From the NCBI GenBank assembly GCA_037074615.1, contig CM073562.1:6619001-6683000 (forward strand): a stretch of 64,000 bases of DNA. The letters run 5' to 3'. Below are positions 1-12,200 of the stretch, piece by piece. The notes under the pieces are model-generated. The model was not told the DNA's origin and did not search any database. It saw nothing but the letters and a program-made list of their open reading frames with translations. Made by a program: the position numbers and the translations under genes. The DNA comes from Leucaena leucocephala (Eukaryota; Streptophyta; Magnoliopsida; Fabales; Fabaceae). Numbering within the stretch: position 1 is the first letter of the stretch; every line of letters starts with the position of its first letter.

Positions 1-713
1 TCGATTAATATATGTTAATCAAATGCTTAATCAATTAATGTGTCAGGAAGAATTGAATCATAAAATATTTTAACATAGGTTAATCAAATAATTAATTTGT
101 TAATATAAGTAAATCAACTAACCAATCGATTAATTGGTTTATATTTGAATTTCAAAAAATGGATGCTTCACTAATTAATCCAACATTTAACATATTAATA
201 TAAATTAATCGATTAACAAATCAATTAATAGCAATATCTTTGTTCAAGAGAAAATCTATTATCTATAGATTAATCGATTAATTGGCTTATTAACTTACCT
301 GTATAAGGCAATATCTCGACATTAATCGAGCACTTAATTGATTAATAGTTATAAATAATCAATTAATTGATTTTTTTTGTAGCACAGTAGGCTGCATTTT
401 CATTAATTGAACAACTAATCAATTAATTATCATTGATCGATTAGCCAATCGATTAACTTGACTAATCTCTTCTTTTAACAACATTTAAGCATAGAAACAC
501 TTTTTAAATCTCTTTTTCACAATGTTTGAGCACATAAAGAAATCTATCAAACTATTTTCCAAAATCATCATTTGTCAAAGCATACTATTAATCCAACTAT
601 GGTATAAACCATCTTGACAGCATCAAACAAAAACATTTTGTCATCTTTAAACAATCTTAGCATTAGTAAAAACTTTTTGCTATTTGTCATCTTTAAAACA
701 TACTTTCCAATAA
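1..713 (-). repeat. 3' LTR (partial) of a Sirevirus-like Ty1/copia element
   Basis: This is the U3 side of a long terminal repeat read on the minus strand. It starts just downstream of a purine tract at 714-726 and leaves the window at base 1. Bases 1-350 align by eye with 14862-15233, the other LTR of the same element, in the same orientation. The region is packed with variants of the palindrome ATTAATCGATTAAT, for example near 194, 268 and 448. No coding capacity is seen. The element assignment rests on the purine tract, the PBS at 13071-13085 and gag relics between the two LTRs. Confidence 0.65.
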
Positions 714-726
714 TCTCCCCCTTTTT
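714..726 (-). other. Polypurine tract of the copia element
   Basis: On the minus strand this reads AAAAAGGGGGAGA, preceded by TTTGTCATCATC. That combination is familiar from the 3' end of plant Sirevirus-type copia elements, where the tract primes plus-strand DNA synthesis next to the 3' LTR. Its position fixes the right edge of the LTR at about 713. Confidence 0.7.
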
Positions 727-3016
727 GATGATGACAAATCTTTAATGAAAAATATTATTCTTCTCTCCTTATTTGTCATCAACAAAAAGTTTAAAGGATT
801 TCAAATGTAATATTCATTACTCTCCCTTGATGGGTAGTGTATTACCCTTTGGTACTTAAAATGATGAAAAATATAAGATATAAAGTAAAGTATGAGAAAT
901 ATGAGAAAAACGATGAGATAATGCAATACTTAAAATAAACAGAGAAGGTTTAGAAATGCTCATTTGATTTTAGCAAGATGTTGTACTGATCTTTGAAATT
1001 TGGTGCCTTCCTTTCTTGCTTCTAAACTTTAAGTCTACACAACATGCACTCTGGCACCAACCTTTAGGAACTTTTAATGCCGACTTGATTTTTCCCTTTT
1101 TTAATTATTGGCTATATATCAGAGCATCCTTGTAGCTTGTTAATTCTCCTATATTGATTTCAAAATAATTCTTGTAGGGAGAATGGTTAGCATCTTTAAG
1201 ATCCTTTTCCAACTAATATGTTTTCTTGTTTAAGCATGGAAGGAATCATATTAATAATTCGTCATAATGAATTCACATTAAATGCATATGAGTTATATTA
1301 TGAGATAAACTTTACTAGATAAGATTTGTGAAGCTTTCCTTAAGATATAATATCATAAAGTTGAAAGCTCCATCTTAATTGTACAGTTGTCTAAAGTTTT
1401 AAAAAAAACTTAATAGAAAAGATAAATAACATCTAACACAATTCATATAAATTAATCGATTAGAAGTTTGATTAATTGACATTAATCGAATACTCAATCG
1501 ATTAATTTCAAATGTGATCAATCGATTAGTTATTAAATTAATTTTAATTAATCAGAATCGATTAACTCTATAAAAATGAAATCATTGAAGACTGAGAATG
1601 TTAACTTTTCTATAAACACAATGATGAAATTTTGAAAATAGATTGTAAAAACTTATTGAAGAATATTAACATCAAGATGGCTCAAATATATTTTTCAATA
1701 AAAAGAGAGGGTTGAGCAAGCTTACTCAGTTTTTGCCACTTGATGTATTGATTCATTTGCCTCCCTTCAATTTGTTGCCAATTGATCTTTACTGCTTCAG
1801 TGCTCATTTATCATTACTACATCTTCACATCTCATACTTGATATATCCACTATGTAATCCATTGAGATATCTCTTGAAAACAAATATATCATTTATTTTT
1901 AGGAGAGTAGTTAGTATGATCATATAGAAGATAATTTCTATATATTAACCATACAAAGATAACTCATCGTCAAAACATATTAAATTTTAGGGAAATACAG
2001 ATGAGTATGCTTAAAGGATTGAACTTGTAAGATTTTATACATAAAAACACGAAAACAAAGTTGTTTCTAAAAAAATCTACCTTGAATTATATTCATTTTG
2101 AAACATATGCAAATTCAATGTTATTGTTGAAGTATGACCATATAGCAAATGGTATTATAGTACTTTTGAAATTTCCATACACTTGTGTTAATCTCTAATA
2201 TTGATTCCCATATGTTTCAAAAACAGGTTATCAAATCATTTTCATGTATTAAGATATTTGATGCAGAAATCTAAAAATTATCTTCTGTCTTTTGAAATCA
2301 TGAATATGCATCATAATCAATTTATGCATTGAGATTCATAAACAACATTTGAAAGTGTTCGAAAAACATGTTATGCATAATTTATTTAGCAATATGAAAA
2401 CAATATTGACTGCTTAAAAAATTCAACAAAGAACAAACCATCTTTAATCTAATCCAGAATTTAATTAATCACAGTAATGACTTAAGGATTAGATTTTACT
2501 GTATTTTCCTCTTGTCCTTGTGATGGCTAGTTTGATTTTGGTGAGTAGATGTTTAACTTCTCTTCAGTTACAGAATCAAGAGCCTACTTCCTCAAGACTT
2601 GATTTGTCTCTGTGTGGCCATATTCCTGAGGTGCAGCTTTTTCTGACTTTTTTTCTACAATATAAATCTTTTTCTTCCATGGTATCCAACTTTACTTGAA
2701 TCCATCAGTAGTTAGTTTGTAGGAAATAAAATAATTCCCATGCTCAGAGTGAATATAAACAAGTTAGACTAATTGAGCATATTTACTTTATTCATATAGA
2801 TGATATTTTTTTACATTTAGAGACATATATGCATAAAGAAATTTACTACTGAACATTACATTTGATTTCTTTACAAAATATATATTAGATAAGTTTTAGC
2901 ATAAGTAGGTGAAAATATTTTAGAATTTATTTCTATGTTTATTCTTAAAGGTACAAATGCAAACTTCAAAGATGTCAAACATGATATTGCATGAAGTTTA
3001 CCGTTACAACTTTACC

Positions 3017-3361
3017 TCATGCGGAAGAAGCATTGTCTTTGCATGCCCATTGCATCTTCAGATTTCTTCTTATAGATGCTTGCAATGGTCTCTTAGCTGA
3101 TTTGAACTTTGAAGTATGAGAAATCCTTCTTTTTTTGATCTCCTCAAGGTAATTGAATAGTACAGTGTGATAGTCTATTCTTGAGGCATGACTTACTCCT
3201 TGGACTTTTCTCCATTGCTTCTTATGGTTTGCCTTTGACATATCAACAATGGACGCTTGTTGAGTTCCCTCAGATGATGTAACTTTTACTGATACATGAG
3301 AAGCTCTCATATGCCTAATTTTCCATGTATCGTGTCCATTCTTCTGAATGTTATTATGCAC
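3017..3361 (-). pseudogene. Unrecognised basic ORF in copia internal region
   Basis: A 114-residue open frame lies just downstream (minus strand) of the zinc-knuckle relic at 3481-3535. That is where the gag-protease junction of a copia polyprotein would be expected. It is rich in Lys, Ser, His and Gln. I cannot find the protease motif DSG or any other signature in it. It may be a frame-shifted part of the polyprotein or a chance ORF. There is no membrane segment or signal peptide. No function is assigned. Confidence 0.3.
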
Positions 3362-3394
3362 ATTTAAGACACTAAAAGGACACTTAGGTACCTA

Positions 3395-3535
3395 TTTAAC
3401 TTAGGGTCCTTCAATATTAGTTTTGGACCTTGATTGTCTTTTAGGAACCTAGATAAATTTATTTCTCACATTAAATTTCTTCTCAAATGACATACGTGAG
3501 AAATATGACCTTATTTACCAGAATAATTATAGATG
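3395..3535 (-). pseudogene. copia gag C-terminus with decayed CCHC zinc knuckle
   Basis: Read on the minus strand, bases 3481-3535 give YNYSGK(stop)GHISHVCHLRR. This is a decayed CX2CX4HX4C zinc knuckle that keeps the His and last Cys but has lost the first two Cys. About 30 codons on comes a basic stretch followed by GPKLNRYL, resembling the spacer that follows the knuckle in Sirevirus gag. The N-terminal gag relic lies at 12693-13060, beyond the inserted chromovirus. The two halves therefore show that the copia element was continuous before the insertion. Several stops make it non-functional. Confidence 0.5.
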
Positions 3536-3599
3536 ATTGAATAATAATTTTATAAGCATATTTGTAAATATTGTGTTGGTTAAGTGGATGTAGTTTGTA

Positions 3600-3604
3600 A
3601 TCAT
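3600..3604. repeat. Target-site duplication, left copy (ATCAT)
   Basis: Five bases flank the left end of the chromovirus. The right copy at 12317-12321 is ATCGT. The single difference is a G-to-A change in a CpG, as expected from deamination of methylated cytosine on the other strand. Confidence 0.7.
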
Positions 3605-5765
3605 TGTTGTATCCTTATTTTCTCACTCAGTTATACTTAGCTTGAAGTAACTTTAATCAATTAAACACCTCTTTGCTTTAGAAACATGAATTTTTAAAAA
3701 ATGCTTCTCAAAGACTGTTCACTATTACTGTTCATTTGGTAATTCAGAATACATACCTAACTTTTAAAATTCATAATTAAATCTAGAAAAATTGAAATAT
3801 AGTGGTTCCAATTTCTAATGAAAGTTTTTTTATTTATTAAATTCCAATTGGATTGCTCCTTGCTTACTTATCCAAATGAAATGTATTACCTATATATTTA
3901 AAGCTAAAGATGTGATCTTTAAGTTTATAAAATTTTGTAGAAAAAATTGTTTATTTACTAAGTAAAATTAGCACTTGAATCTCACTTCAAATTTTAAAAA
4001 TCAGAACAAATCAAAAAATTAATCAATTGAAGTGTTCTTGGTGTCCAATTAAATCTTTTACCTTAGCTAGGTTCATGCCAAATTTCACGTCCAAACTCGT
4101 TGGTTAAGTTATCAAAATTACTGTCACAAGGTTAACATAACTTATTATACACCGTCATAATACAAAACCCTATTACATGTATACTTGAACTTCCAAGCCA
4201 ATACCACTTGATTCTAGCTTATTTAAACTTGTCTAAACTATCCACAACATAAAAATCATATTTCCATCACATATGAATAGCATGTATAACAGCAACATCA
4301 AGGGAGAAATGCCATAAAAACCTCTTAAAACCAAGAGCAAACTTGCTAGAACAAAGTCCAAGATTAAAGGAACTAGTGACATTTCTTGTTGCTCTAAGGT
4401 GTATGATTCTTCCTTGCTTCAAAGTAAATTTTGGCAGAGTTTCCCTAAGGTTTCTAAGCTACTGAATCAGGTCTAAAAGTGTGGGTATATATAGAAAAAA
4501 GTTGGGTGAAAATGGAAGGCCAAGATTAGTTTGGTTACTATTTAATCTAATAGTCAATAATCCACCTTCCATCAAACTTGCCCTAGAAGTTTCATTAATG
4601 ACATCATCCATGGCATAATTTAGGTCTATTTTTGGCTAAAGAAAAGTATAAATACTGATAGAAAAAATTTTAGTCTAGTCCGGTACTTATCTAGGTAGTT
4701 TCACAAAAACCAAACTATTTTATGTTCCCAATTTTTATAATATTCCAAAATATATATTCTATTATGAAAACTAGTGTTTAGGTTTTTTATACCATTGAAA
4801 TTGTTAGAATAAGTATTTATCTGCCAACCATCCATTGAGAAATGACCAAAATACCCTTAGTGCACTTTCCCGCACTATATTAACCCTAAGGGCATAATTG
4901 TCATTTCACACCTCTTTATACTTTATCAGGGCATATACTGACTATAACTAATCACCCTTGTACTTGCTTTGACATTTTTAACCAATTCAAAATGACCAAA
5001 ATGCCCTCCATCCATCTCTTGTTCATTATTACAACATAAGGGTATTTTCATAATTTTGCACTTTGTTAAGTTCCTCTGGACACTGGCCCATTTAACTATT
5101 CAAATATCTTATTGGGCCTTTTGGATGCCATTTTGGTACTCTAAATAGATCCAATACCTCTATGGCTCAATTCCCAAAAACCTCACCATAAAGTATTTAT
5201 CGGGTATATAATTATATTGTAAATTCCATTAAAAATTCTATATAACTCCTTTTTTAGCTTTATTAGTTTTATGAATTTTTATATTAATTATGAGAATTTA
5301 CTATAAAATCTCACCTAATTAGCAAATCCATAAGGTCCTGTAATAATCTCTAGACTTTAAAAATTAATATAAATTATCTTGGGCCTAAAATCAAAATTCT
5401 AGAAAATATGTCAAGCCCAATTTCTATTCTCTATTTGCTCATAAAATTTGGGACTACAGTATTTCTAGGTAGTTCTGGCCTTTTCTAGCACAACTTCCTC
5501 ATAATTATGATTTTCCCCTTGAAATTTTACTTAATTATATTTGGTCCTCAAACTTTTTGAAGTTATACTTATTGGCCCAACTTTTTGTCTACTTTTTATT
5601 TGATCCCATAAAATTTTCTAATTTCACTTAGGTCCTTGAAATTTCTATCATTTTCAATTTAATCCCTCTTCTTCCTTGAATTACAACATTTTTCTTAAAG
5701 AATCTTATATATATTATGTACAAATTGTATATACATATCAGATAAAAAAAATTGGGGATATGACA
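3605..5765 (-). repeat. 3' LTR of the chromovirus (internally deleted)
   Basis: It starts (minus strand) with TGTCATATCC immediately after the purine tract and ends at the target duplication. It aligns along its length with 9201-12316 except for two gaps, near 3835 and near 4120. A TATATATA motif at 4486-4493 (minus) corresponds in position to TATA boxes in the related LTRs. No coding sequence is present. Confidence 0.88.
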
Positions 5766-5767
5766 TT

Positions 5768-5780
5768 TCTCTCCCCCTTA
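5768..5780 (-). other. Polypurine tract of the chromovirus
   Basis: The minus strand reads AAGGGGGAGAGAA directly before the LTR start TGTCATATCC. This is the primer site for plus-strand synthesis and it fixes the element's orientation. Confidence 0.85.
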
Positions 5781-5818
5781 AAATAAATTTCGTCATCAAA
5801 ACTTACAATATATACATA

Positions 5819-6052
5819 CTAAGAAAATAATTTAAGGTACATCTCCTTCATCCTTTCTTCTACTTCCCATGTAACTTTATTCTCGGTTAATCCTTTACAG
5901 ACCACTTTAACTAACGGAATTTGTTTATTTCGTAGCTGCTTAACATTTCGATCAATAACTCGTACTAGTCCAACTTCATAGGTCAAGTCATCTCGCAGTA
6001 TGATATCATCTTGTTCAATCACATGTGATGAGTCTGGAACATACTTCTTCAA
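5819..6052 (-). pseudogene. Chromodomain-like C-terminus of chromovirus pol
   Basis: This 77-residue frame begins KKYVPDSSHVIEQDDIILRD and ends with TWEVEERMKEMYLKLFS. The pattern (YVPDPSHV, conserved ILDR and LRN, then WE-EEMR-YP-LF) is that of the end of Tekay/Del-type integrase with its chromodomain-like module. In related elements this module is thought to steer integration to heterochromatin. It lies just upstream of the purine tract, as expected. The frame is open here, but it is disconnected from the rest of integrase by stops and shifts between 6052 and 6324. Confidence 0.85.
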
Positions 6053-6700
6053 TTAGGAAACATGGAATACATCATGTATATGAGACAAATTTAGGGGAAG
6101 AGCTAACTTATAAGCCACTGACCCTATTTTTGAGAGAATTTAAAATGGTCCTATGTATCTGGGATGCAACTTCTTCACCTAATTGATCGTCTGGTTCCTA
6201 TGGTTGGAGTCAACTTAAGAAACACATGTTCCCCTTCTTCAAACTCCAATGGTTTTCTTCTAACATTAGCATAATGTTTTTGCCTACTTTAAGCCATCAA
6301 CAATCTTTTCTGATCATATCAATCTATGTTATAGTTTGATCTACTATATCAGGGCCAAGCATTCTTTTTTCACTCAACTCTAACCAGCATAATGGAGATC
6401 TACACTTATGTCTATAGAGTACTTCAAATGGGGCCATCTGAATACTAGTCTGATAACTATTGTTATAACCAAATTCTATTAGTGGCAGATGGACATCCCA
6501 ACTCCCTTTGAAATCCAAAGCATAAGCTCTTAACATATCTTATTGTGTTTGGATTGTTCTCTCGAACTGACTATCTGTTTGAGGATGATAACATGTGTTA
6601 AACCTAAGAGTAGTGTCCATCTCTTTATGCAAAGCTCTCCAGAAATTAGATGTAAATATAGGGTCTCTTTAATCCAGGCCACCAAAATAGACTTTTAACA
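6053..6700 (-). pseudogene. Integrase, C-terminal half of the core (broken)
   Basis: On the minus strand the segment near 6680 reads as a run like RDPIFTSNFW, the gypsy integrase motif around the second catalytic Asp. It continues through a stop-containing stretch to MLRAYALDFKGSWDVHLPLI and YNNSYQTSIQMAPFEVLYRH (6324-6536). These are the conserved blocks around the last catalytic Glu region and beyond. The block upstream of RDPIFTS is fused directly to WWPGLK of the zinc-binding region, so about 150 residues of the core, including the first catalytic Asp, are missing. Several stops are present. Confidence 0.75.
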
Positions 6701-6936
6701 TCATGATACATCTTGGTCATACCTGGATATATTGTATATAGACTTTTATATTCTTCATCCAAAATTTTCTCTCTTAATCCCATGGCATTAGGGATATACA
6801 GTCTTCCCCTAAACTATAGCACTTTATCTTGAGAGATCTCAAAATTTTTAGTTTCCCCTCTCTTTAACTTATCTTTAAAAATTGTTGCGAGCTTATCATG
6901 CTTATGAGCTTCTTTTATCTCATCCTCAATGAAAGC
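6701..6936 (-). pseudogene. Integrase N-terminal zinc-binding region (broken)
   Basis: The minus-strand frame contains a block resembling LREKILDE, then YPGMTKMYHDVKSLFWWPGL. The latter matches the conserved segment of gypsy integrases in which HHCC residues bind zinc. The His of the second position is visible. The Cys pair, expected downstream of WWPG, lies in the deleted part. The segment links RNase H to the residual catalytic core. Confidence 0.65.
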
Positions 6937-7260
6937 TCAAACTTTTAATCCTCCATAAAGATTCTCTATGATTTGCATCTGATATAAGGGACTGTAATCT
7001 CTAACATCTTCTACTAGTTTTAGTTTTGTAATTATCATATTTGCCACCTGTACCACCTTCCTGCTTAAGGCATCAGCTATAATATTTGCCTTTCTTGGAT
7101 GGTATTTAATTTGGAAATCATAATCTTTCAGTAATTCCATCCATCTACATTGTGTCATTTTCAATTCTTTTTGGTCATGCAAATACTTCAGACTTTTGTG
7201 GTCACAGTACAATTCTATAGTAGCTCCATACAAATAATGTCTCTAAATCTTGAGAGCATG
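6937..7260 (-). pseudogene. RNase H domain of chromovirus pol
   Basis: A 98-residue frame carries CDHKSLKYLHDQKELKMTQ, RWMELLKDYDFQIKYHP and KANIIADALSRK. These are the signature blocks of gypsy RNase H: DHKSL with a catalytic Asp, the WLELL-DYD core, and the ADALSR end. The upstream part with the first catalytic residues (7260-7600) is interrupted by stops. The domain would degrade the RNA strand of the RNA-DNA hybrid in reverse transcription. It follows RT directly, as in all gypsy elements. Confidence 0.85.
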
Positions 7261-8391
7261 ACCACTACTACAAGCTCTAGATCAAGAGTGGGATAATTCT
7301 CTTCATGCGACTTTAACTATTGAGAAGTGTAGGCTACTACCCTACTTTGCTATATTAACACATATCCCAACCCTTGCTTACTGGCATCAGTATCAACCAT
7401 ATAGATCTGGGTGGGAATTGGAATAATTAGCACAAAAGTAGTGATTAACTTCTGTTTAAATTCTTGAAAACTAGCTTTGCATTTCTCATCCCACTTGAAT
7501 GGCTGATCCTTTCTAGTCAACTCGGTTAACGGTAGATCAATTCAAGAAAAAATCTTAATAAATCTTCTATAATACAATGCTAAACCCAAAAAACTTCTAA
7601 TTTCTGTCACTGTCCTTGCCTACTCTAGCTTAATACTGCTTCAACTTTACTAGGATCTACAGCTACCCTTTCATGGGATATGACAGGACCAAGAAATTTG
7701 ACTTCTTGAAGCCAAAACTCACATTTACTAAGCTTAGCATAGAGTTGTTTTTCTTTAAGAATACCAAGGACAATTCTCAAGTGCCTTTCATGCTCTTCAG
7801 CAGATTTGGAGTACACCAGGATATCATCAATGGATACCACAACAAATTGATCCAAATAGGGCCAGAAGATTTTGTTCATGTAATCCATAAAAATTACAAG
7901 TGCATTCGTCATACCAAAAGGAATCACAAGAAATTCAAAATGGCCATAACAAGTCCTAAAAGCAATCTTTGAAATATCATATGATTTGATCCTGAGTTGA
8001 TGGTAGCTAGATCTCAAATTAATCTTAGAGAATAAACTTGCTCCAGCCAACTGATCTAGCAAGTCATCAATTCTGGAAAGAGGGTACTTATTCTTAATAA
8101 TAATCTTATTCAGCTTCCTATAATCAATACACAATCTTAGACTGTCATCCTTCTTTTTTATGAATAACACTAAAGTACCCCATAGTGAAACACTGGGTCA
8201 GATGAAACCCTTCTCTAAAAGCTCCTTAATCTGCTTCTTTAACTTCATCTTCTCGTTAGGGGCCATATGGTATGGGGCCTTAGATACTGGTGTCGTTCCA
8301 GGTACAATATTAATTATAAACTCTACTTCTTGTTTAGGAGATAATCCTTAAATCTCCTTTGAAAAAGCTTTAGGAAATTCCTTAAACTACT
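7261..8391 (-). pseudogene. Reverse transcriptase of chromovirus pol
   Basis: The frame begins near 8391 with a block resembling EFPKAFSKEI, then EVEFIINIVPGTTPVSKAPY, the usual entry to gypsy RT. One stop near 8200 separates this from a 181-residue open stretch (7625-8170). That stretch holds LRLCIDYRKLNK, a degenerate SSYHQLRI, and FVVVSIDDILVYS. The last is the catalytic box, where the usual F/Y-x-DD reads SIDD, so both Asp are kept but the preceding aromatic is lost. The thumb and linker to RNase H (7261-7625) are recognisable but stop-ridden. No protease is seen upstream. Confidence 0.9.
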
Positions 8392-8639
8392 GGAATCCCT
8401 TCAATCCTTGCTTTCTAAGTCATTGTGGTAAGCAAAATATCATCTATGATATTAGTCCAATCCTCTAAGGTAAGGATATTTAGATCAAAATCCAAATAAG
8501 ATTTATCGACTCTGACTATAGAATCTTGACAGGTCTTGTAATCTTGGTCTATCTCTATAACCAAAGTCGACCTAAATCATATAGCCGTATAGACAGTTCC
8601 ACAACATTCTCAATATGCTCTTCATTCATTGATTCTACA

Positions 8640-8944
8640 GGCTCTAGCTAGAATATGACCTAGAATATCTGTCTAATTTGGTAATTGATTGGGTCCTAGA
8701 ATATCTGTGTTGATAGATTGTCTAAATGGAGTATAGTGCCTATAACCTGGGAATGACACTCATCAGATTTTAGTGGCTGAGGCTGATGATATGTTGTACC
8801 TCTCTCCTCCATCTCTAGGTTAGGTTCATGTAAAAGAGAAATGGGAATAGGTTCATCAAATGCTGTATCAATATCATTTGGTCTAATATATGTATTATCT
8901 GATCTATCTAACTCAGAGTCATTAAAATCTGGTACATGTATCAT
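8640..8944 (-). pseudogene. Acidic leader ORF of the chromovirus, unassigned
   Basis: An 82-residue open stretch starts MIHVPDFNDSELDRSDNTY and is rich in Asp, Glu and Ser; it continues with stops to about 8640. It lies about 240 bases from the PBS, where gag is expected, but I see neither a gag core nor a CCHC knuckle. A similarly placed acidic frame near 49760 in the plus-strand element starts EDNVHPDFNHPSDNEDSSYE. The shared PDFN and Ser-Asp-rich pattern suggests a family-specific leader protein. Its function is unknown. It could alternatively be a very diverged gag N-terminus. Confidence 0.45.
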
Positions 8945-9186
8945 TGGAGGAAGCCAATAATTATCATTCTATATAACAAACTCTTTTTTTGAGTTTAAAC
9001 CAGACTTATTTGAACTAAAAATCTATGGCATATAGTCTCCTTGATTAATTGTGGTTTCTGATCCAATCTTATATTTAGTCATCTTTGTCCTGCAACAACT
9101 AACTTAGTGTCAATTATGAAAATTTTCAATTATGTATATGTCTATAACTAGTATATCCATAGTATTTCCTAAGCCATAATCCTTTT

Positions 9187-9197
9187 CTCTAATACCA
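9187..9197 (-). other. Primer-binding site (initiator Met tRNA type)
   Basis: The minus strand reads TGGTATTAGAG, three bases after the LTR end. The usual plant form is TGGTATCAGAGC, complementary to the 3' end of initiator Met tRNA; one base has changed here. Confidence 0.8.
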
Positions 9198-9200
9198 AAA

Positions 9201-12200
9201 TATCGTATCCTTATTTTCTCCCTCAATTATACTTAATTGGAAGTAACTTGAATCAATTAAACACCTCTTTGCTTTAGAAACATGAATTTTTAAAAAATGC
9301 TTCTCGGGGGTATTGTTCACTATTACTATTCATTTGGTAATTTAGAATACATACCTAACTTTGAAAATTCAAAATTAAATTTAGAAAAATTGAAATATAG
9401 TTGTTCCAATTTATAACAAAAGTTTTTTTATTGAAATTTGAATAAAAATATAAAATCAATGTTTCATTATCCTAATGAAATTATTTTATTCGTTGAAAAA
9501 TACTATTCATTTGGTAAATCTGAAAGTTCTAGTTTCTTTGCCTCATCTTGAAAAATTCATTTCTCCTTGCTTACTTATCCAAATGAAATGCATGCCCTAC
9601 GGATTTAAATATAAAGATGTGATCTTTAAGTTTATAAAATTTTATAGAAAACTTCATTCATTTACTGAGTGAAATTAGTACTTGAATCTCACTGCCTCTG
9701 GATGGTCATTTTATCCTATTCTAGATTTTATCTTTAAATTTGAAAAATCATAAAAAATAGAAAACTTAACCAATTTAAGTGTTCTTGGTATCCAATTAAA
9801 GCTCTACACCTTAGCTACGTTCATGCCAAATTTCATGTCCAAACTCATTGGTTAAGTCATTACAATTACTATCACAAGGTTACTGACTCATAATACAAAC
9901 ACACTGTAATGTACTATGCATCCCATCATATCACCTATAGTGTCAAGTAGTTAACATAACTTATTATACAAGTTCAAACATCCACATTTACCCTTTTTTC
10001 TTAGGAGGTTCCAGCACCTATAACATGGTTATGCATATGGAAAGAATGAGATTTCATGGAAATCTCAATAGCAAGTCATACAAACTATAATATTATGCAT
10101 GGTTGATTAAATGCCTAACATGTTATCATGAAATGGGAGCTACTTCATAATCATACATAAGCAAACTGTAACATGCATATTGTCATGACATTAGTTGCAA
10201 GGAGTAGCAATCATTCATACTTCATCATCATCATCATAGTATCACCTTAAGCTTAACCAAACATCATAACTAACAAGCAAGCATACAATCAATCAAACAT
10301 TAAATAATAGTTAGGTATTCTTATTAACTCTTGGGTTATCCTTGACAAACTCTTCTTGAGTTGGTCTTCTTTTCACATAAATGTCAAAACCTAGCCATTG
10401 CAAAGTAACATCAAGTTATAACTCAACTTCAAAACAACTCCAAGACTAGGTTCTAACTAGATTCCATTCTTTGTCTACTTTATGATTTATGCTTCCATCT
10501 TTCCAAATATGAAATCATAATTTATAAAATCAAAATACTTCCTTGGCTACTATACAAAACCGAAATGCCTCATCTTGTTTTCTAAAAAAAATTATTTTGA
10601 TTCCAATAATTCCATTACTTGTTACTATACCTTATCCCCATACAATTTTCTATTTAAAACCCATTGGAAGCATCAAAATTATGAAATTTTAACATATAAA
10701 TAGTAATTCATATAGTGGCAGCCAAGAACACAAAACCCTACTACATGTATATTTGAATTTTCAAGCCAATACCACTTGATTCTAGCTTGTTTAAGCTTGT
10801 CTAAACTATCCATAACATAAAACTCATATGTCTATTACATATGAACAACATGTCCAACAACAAAATAAAGGGAGAAATGCCATAAAAACCTCTTAAAACC
10901 AAGAGCAAACTTGCTAGAACAAAGTCCAAAATTTTACCTTTCTTGTTGCTCTAAGGTTTATGCTTTTTTCTTGCAACAAAGAAAATTTTGGTAGAGTTTC
11001 CCTAAGGTTTTTAAGTTGTTGAATAATGTTTGAAAGTGGTGGTATATATTGAAAAAGTTGGGCGGAAATGGAAGGCCAAGATTAATTTGGTTACTATTTG
11101 ATCTAATGGTCCATAATCCACCTTTCCATCAAACTTGCCATAGAAGCCTCATTAATGACATCATCCATGACATCATTTAGGTCTGTGTTTGGATGAAGAA
11201 AAGAATAAATATTGATAGGTAAAATTTTAGTCCATTCCAGTACTCATCTAGGTAGTTTCGCAAAAACCAGACTATTTTATGTTTCCAATTTTTATAATAT
11301 TCCATAATATATATTATATCATGAAAACCAGTGTTTAGGTTTTTCCTACCATTGATATTGTTAGACTAAGTATTTATCTGCCAACCATCCCTTGAGAAAT
11401 GACCAAAATACCCTTAATACACTTTCCTACACTATATTAACCCTAAAGGCATAATTGTCATTTCACACCTCTTTATACTTTATTAGGGCATATATTAACT
11501 CTAAGTCATCACCCCTATACTTACTTGGACATTTTTAACCTATCTAAAGTGACCAAAATACCCTCCATCCATCTCTTGTTCATTATTACAACATAGGGGC
11601 ATTTTCGTAATTTTATACTTTTTTCGGGTTCCTCTGGACACTAGCATATTTGACTATTTAAATATCTTATTGGGCCTTTTAGATGCTATTTTGAGCCTCT
11701 ATATGGATCCAATACCTCTATAGCTCAATTCCCAAAAACCTCACCCTGAAAGTATTTATCGGGTATATAATTGTATTATAAATTCCATTAAAAATTTTGT
11801 GAACTTTGTCAATTTTATAAATTTCTATATTAATTATGGGAATTTACTGTCAAATCTCATCTAATTAGGAAATCTATAAGGTCCTATAATAATCTTTGGA
11901 CTTTAAAATTTAATATCAATTATTTGAGGCCTCAAATTAAAATTCTAAAAAATATGCCTAACCTAATTTCCATTATCTATTTTTTGGTTAAATTTGGGAT
12001 TACAACATTTATAGGCAGTTCTTGGCCTTTTCTGGCACAACTTTCACATAATTACGATTTTACCACTTGAACTTTTATTTATTTACATTTAGGTCCTCAA
12101 ACTTTTTAAAATTACACTTATTGGCCCAACTTTTTTCTCTACTTTTTATTTTGTCCCATAAACTTTTCTAAATTTCACTTAGGTCTTTGAACTTTCTATC

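Larger units (their letters stand above)
727..3599 (-). mobile_element. Internal region of the copia element, 3' part (degenerate)
   Basis: This is the internal sequence between the chromovirus insertion at 3605 and the copia purine tract. I see no reverse transcriptase or integrase, so most of pol appears to have been lost. Bases 1440-1570 hold a second cluster of ATCGAT-centred palindromes like those in the LTR. A broken reading frame around 2460-2700 (minus) is rich in Lys, Glu and Ser and is not recognisable. The segment joins 12322-13070 once the chromovirus is removed. Confidence 0.55.

Noticed and set aside
1712..1927. Hydrophobic 71-residue plus-strand frame
   Set aside because: It is antisense to the copia element, has low complexity Leu/Ile-rich sequence typical of AT-rich chance frames, and shows no motif.
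7673..7972. Plus-strand 99-residue frame
   Set aside because: It is the antisense shadow of the reverse transcriptase reading frame on the minus strand.
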